A stretch of 42,644 nucleotides of DNA from the NCBI GenBank assembly GCA_023381515.1, contig JAMCQI010000106.1, forward strand, positions 1-42,644, read 5' to 3'. The stretch comes from Chloroflexota bacterium. GTDB lineage: Bacteria > Chloroflexota > Anaerolineae > UBA4142. Made by a program: the position numbers and the translations under genes. The notes under the pieces were generated by a model, which worked only from the letters and a program-made list of their open reading frames with translations, had not been told where the DNA came from and did not search any database. Positions within the stretch are counted from its first letter, which is position 1; each line of letters starts with the position of its first letter. Shown one piece after another: positions 41,463 to 42,644 of the stretch.

Positions 41463-41547
41463 TCGTACTGTCAGCTTGAGCCTCGCTTTCGTGAAGGCGA
41501 CGCGCGCCGGATGACTCCTTGGCGTCTCCCGGCAAGGTAGGTTAGGC

Positions 41548-42644
41548 ATGCTCGAACAAGTACACCTCGGCAAGACGGACGTCCTCGTCCCCCCTCTCGG
41601 TATTGGAACCTGGGCCTGGGGCGACCGGCTCGTGTGGAACTATGGCAGCGGCTATGGCGAAAAGGACATCAGAGAGGCGTTCGACGTCAGCCTAAATGCC
41701 GGCATCGACTTCTTTGACACCGCCGAGATCTACGGCAACGGCCAGTCCGAAAGATTCCTCGGCACGTTCATCCGCGCATCGGGCAAACCTGTCACCCTCG
41801 CGACCAAGTTCATGCCCTATCCCTGGCGCCTGAGCCGCAAGGAGCTCATTCACTCGCTGCACAACAGTCTTGAGCGTCTTGGGGTCGACCGCGTCGATCT
41901 CTACCAAATCCATATGCCGATGCCGCCAGTCCCCATCGAGACCTGGATGGACGTTCTCGCCGATGCGGTCGAGCAAGGACTGGCCCGCGCTGTCGGCGTC
42001 TCAAACTACAACGCGGTACAGGTGCGCCGCGCGTACGAAGCGCTCGCCAAGCGCAATATCCCGCTCGCTACCAACCAGATCGAGTACAGTCTGCTCCACC
42101 GCCAACCGGAAAGGAACGGTGTCCTCGCGACCTGCCGCGAATACGACGTCTCGGTCATTGCGTACAGCCCGATCGCCAAGGGCCTGCTCACGGGCAAATA
42201 CACACCCGACCATCGTCCTCGCGGGCTGCGCGGCTGGAGGATGGGCGGAATCAATCTTGCCCGCATCCAGCCGCTCATCCAACGCATGCGCGAGATCGGG
42301 GCCGAATCCGGCGGCAAGACACCGTCCCAGGTCGCACTCAACTGGCTCATCTGCAAGAACACGATCCCCATTCCCGGCGCCAAGAATGCACGCCAGGCGG
42401 AGGAAGATGTCGGCGGCCTCGTCGTCCTCCTGCATCCTTCGACTGGCTCGGGGTCCGGTCAGGATAAAGGTACGGGCAACCCAGGACCCGCCTTGGGCCG
42501 CAGCCCTGAACAAAGTGCGGGGCCAGCCAAAGTGTGGTCGCCTTCCACGGCCGGGGGATCGTCGCGCCCGCCCGCGCAGATCAAGGACAGTTGGCGCCTC
42601 ACCCCCGCCCAGGTTGCCGAGCTGGACATGCTGAGCGAACAAGT
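41548..42644 (+). CDS. Aldo/keto reductase, 3' end outside the window
   Basis: The frame from ATG 41548 (MLEQVHLGKTDVLVPPLGIG) stays open to the last base, 365 codons visible. Catalytic tetrad: Asp57 and Tyr62 (FDTAEIYG), Lys87 (ATKF), His122 (YQIHMP). It matches the AKR superfamily along its length and ends normally in PIPGAKNARQAEEDVGGL. Instead of continuing directly to the expected WRLTPAQVAELD helix, it is interrupted by about 53 residues of Gly/Ser/Pro-rich text, encoded by a repeat-like insertion (42427-42590). The tail after the insertion is intact, so the frame is preserved. Confidence 0.85.
   Translation, partial: MLEQVHLGKTDVLVPPLGIGTWAWGDRLVWNYGSGYGEKDIREAFDVSLNAGIDFFDTAEIYGNGQSERFLGTFIRASGKPVTLATKFMPYPWRLSRKELIHSLHNSLERLGVDRVDLYQIHMPMPPVPIETWMDVLADAVEQGLARAVGVSNYNAVQVRRAYEALAKRNIPLATNQIEYSLLHRQPERNGVLATCREYDVSVIAYSPIAKGLLTGKYTPDHRPRGLRGWRMGGINLARIQPLIQRMREIGAESGGKTPSQVALNWLICKNTIPIPGAKNARQAEEDVGGLVVLLHPSTGSGSGQDKGTGNPGPALGRSPEQSAGPAKVWSPSTAGGSSRPPAQIKDSWRLTPAQVAELDMLSEQ
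42424..42590 (+). repeat. In-frame repeat-like insertion in the aldo/keto reductase gene
   Basis: The block begins CATCCTTCGACTGGCTC and includes AGCCCTGAACAAAGTG. These resemble the two ends of the dispersed palindrome (CCTTCGAC...CTCAGG / AGCCCTGAG...GTCGAAGG) found in many bacterial genomes. It adds roughly 53 codons of low-complexity sequence just before the last helix of the enzyme. The element boundaries are approximate. Confidence 0.55.

Overview
The window reads as bacterial chromosome, moderately GC-rich, densely packed and without phage, insertion-sequence or CRISPR content. The gene set (FtsH, PstSCAB, MalQ, SAM-I riboswitch with MetY-MetX-MetW, CysK-CysE, a PAC2-family protein, long Pro/Thr-rich lipoproteins, and a secreted repeat protein ending in an LPLVVK-type tail) fits Chloroflexota best. 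That assignment is inference: no rRNA gene is present. Lipoproteins with ordinary lipoboxes and the many near-consensus sigma-70 promoters (TTGACA/TATAAT, 16-17 bp spacers) are consistent with it. Both ends cut genes: ftsH on the left, an aldo/keto reductase on the right.

Layout. 1-6.4 kb: 3' end of ftsH, then leftward genes for a small hypothetical protein, an RRM RNA-binding protein with a long leader, a large polytopic membrane protein with GT-C-like features, and a secreted repeat protein whose leader holds two terminator-like hairpins. 6.4-11.3 kb: mntP, then a complete high-affinity phosphate transporter pstS-pstC-pstA-pstB behind a Pho-box-like repeat, without phoU. 11.4-15.6 kb: a leftward operon of PAC2 protein, PatB/MalY C-S lyase, zinc-finger/HEAT-repeat protein and a cystathionine gamma-synthase-like enzyme. 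15.6-24.2 kb: peptide acquisition, with a family-5 binding lipoprotein, two permeases, an M20 dipeptidase and a 970-residue protein ending in an M28 peptidase domain. No ATPase genes are present. 24.2-27.3 kb: a lipoprotein and a tandem thioredoxin.

28-33.8 kb is the sulfur amino acid core. cysK-cysE runs left and metY-metX-metW runs right from back-to-back promoters. The met side has a textbook SAM-I riboswitch with terminator. The cys side has a roughly 300-nt structured leader containing a short cysteine-rich ORF. 33.8-37.1 kb: malQ, then a tightly overlapping trio of a cytidylate-kinase-like protein, a PD-(D/E)XK-like small protein and hypoxanthine phosphoribosyltransferase. 37.5-42.6 kb: a DUF72 protein behind a palindromic operator, two aldo/keto reductases, an HtrA protease and a PNPOx-like protein.

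Together the window covers nutrient capture (phosphate, peptides), sulfur assimilation into cysteine and methionine with RNA-level control, purine salvage, glucan metabolism and envelope/protein quality control. Several intergenic and intragenic palindromes (33.8 kb inside malQ, 42.4 kb inside the last gene, 6.1 kb, 27.4 kb) look like dispersed repeat elements, two of them read through as protein. Start sites were re-evaluated from ribosome-binding sites, and for pstC, the PAC2 gene, the peptide-binding protein, cysE, metX and the kinase-like gene an internal start is preferred.
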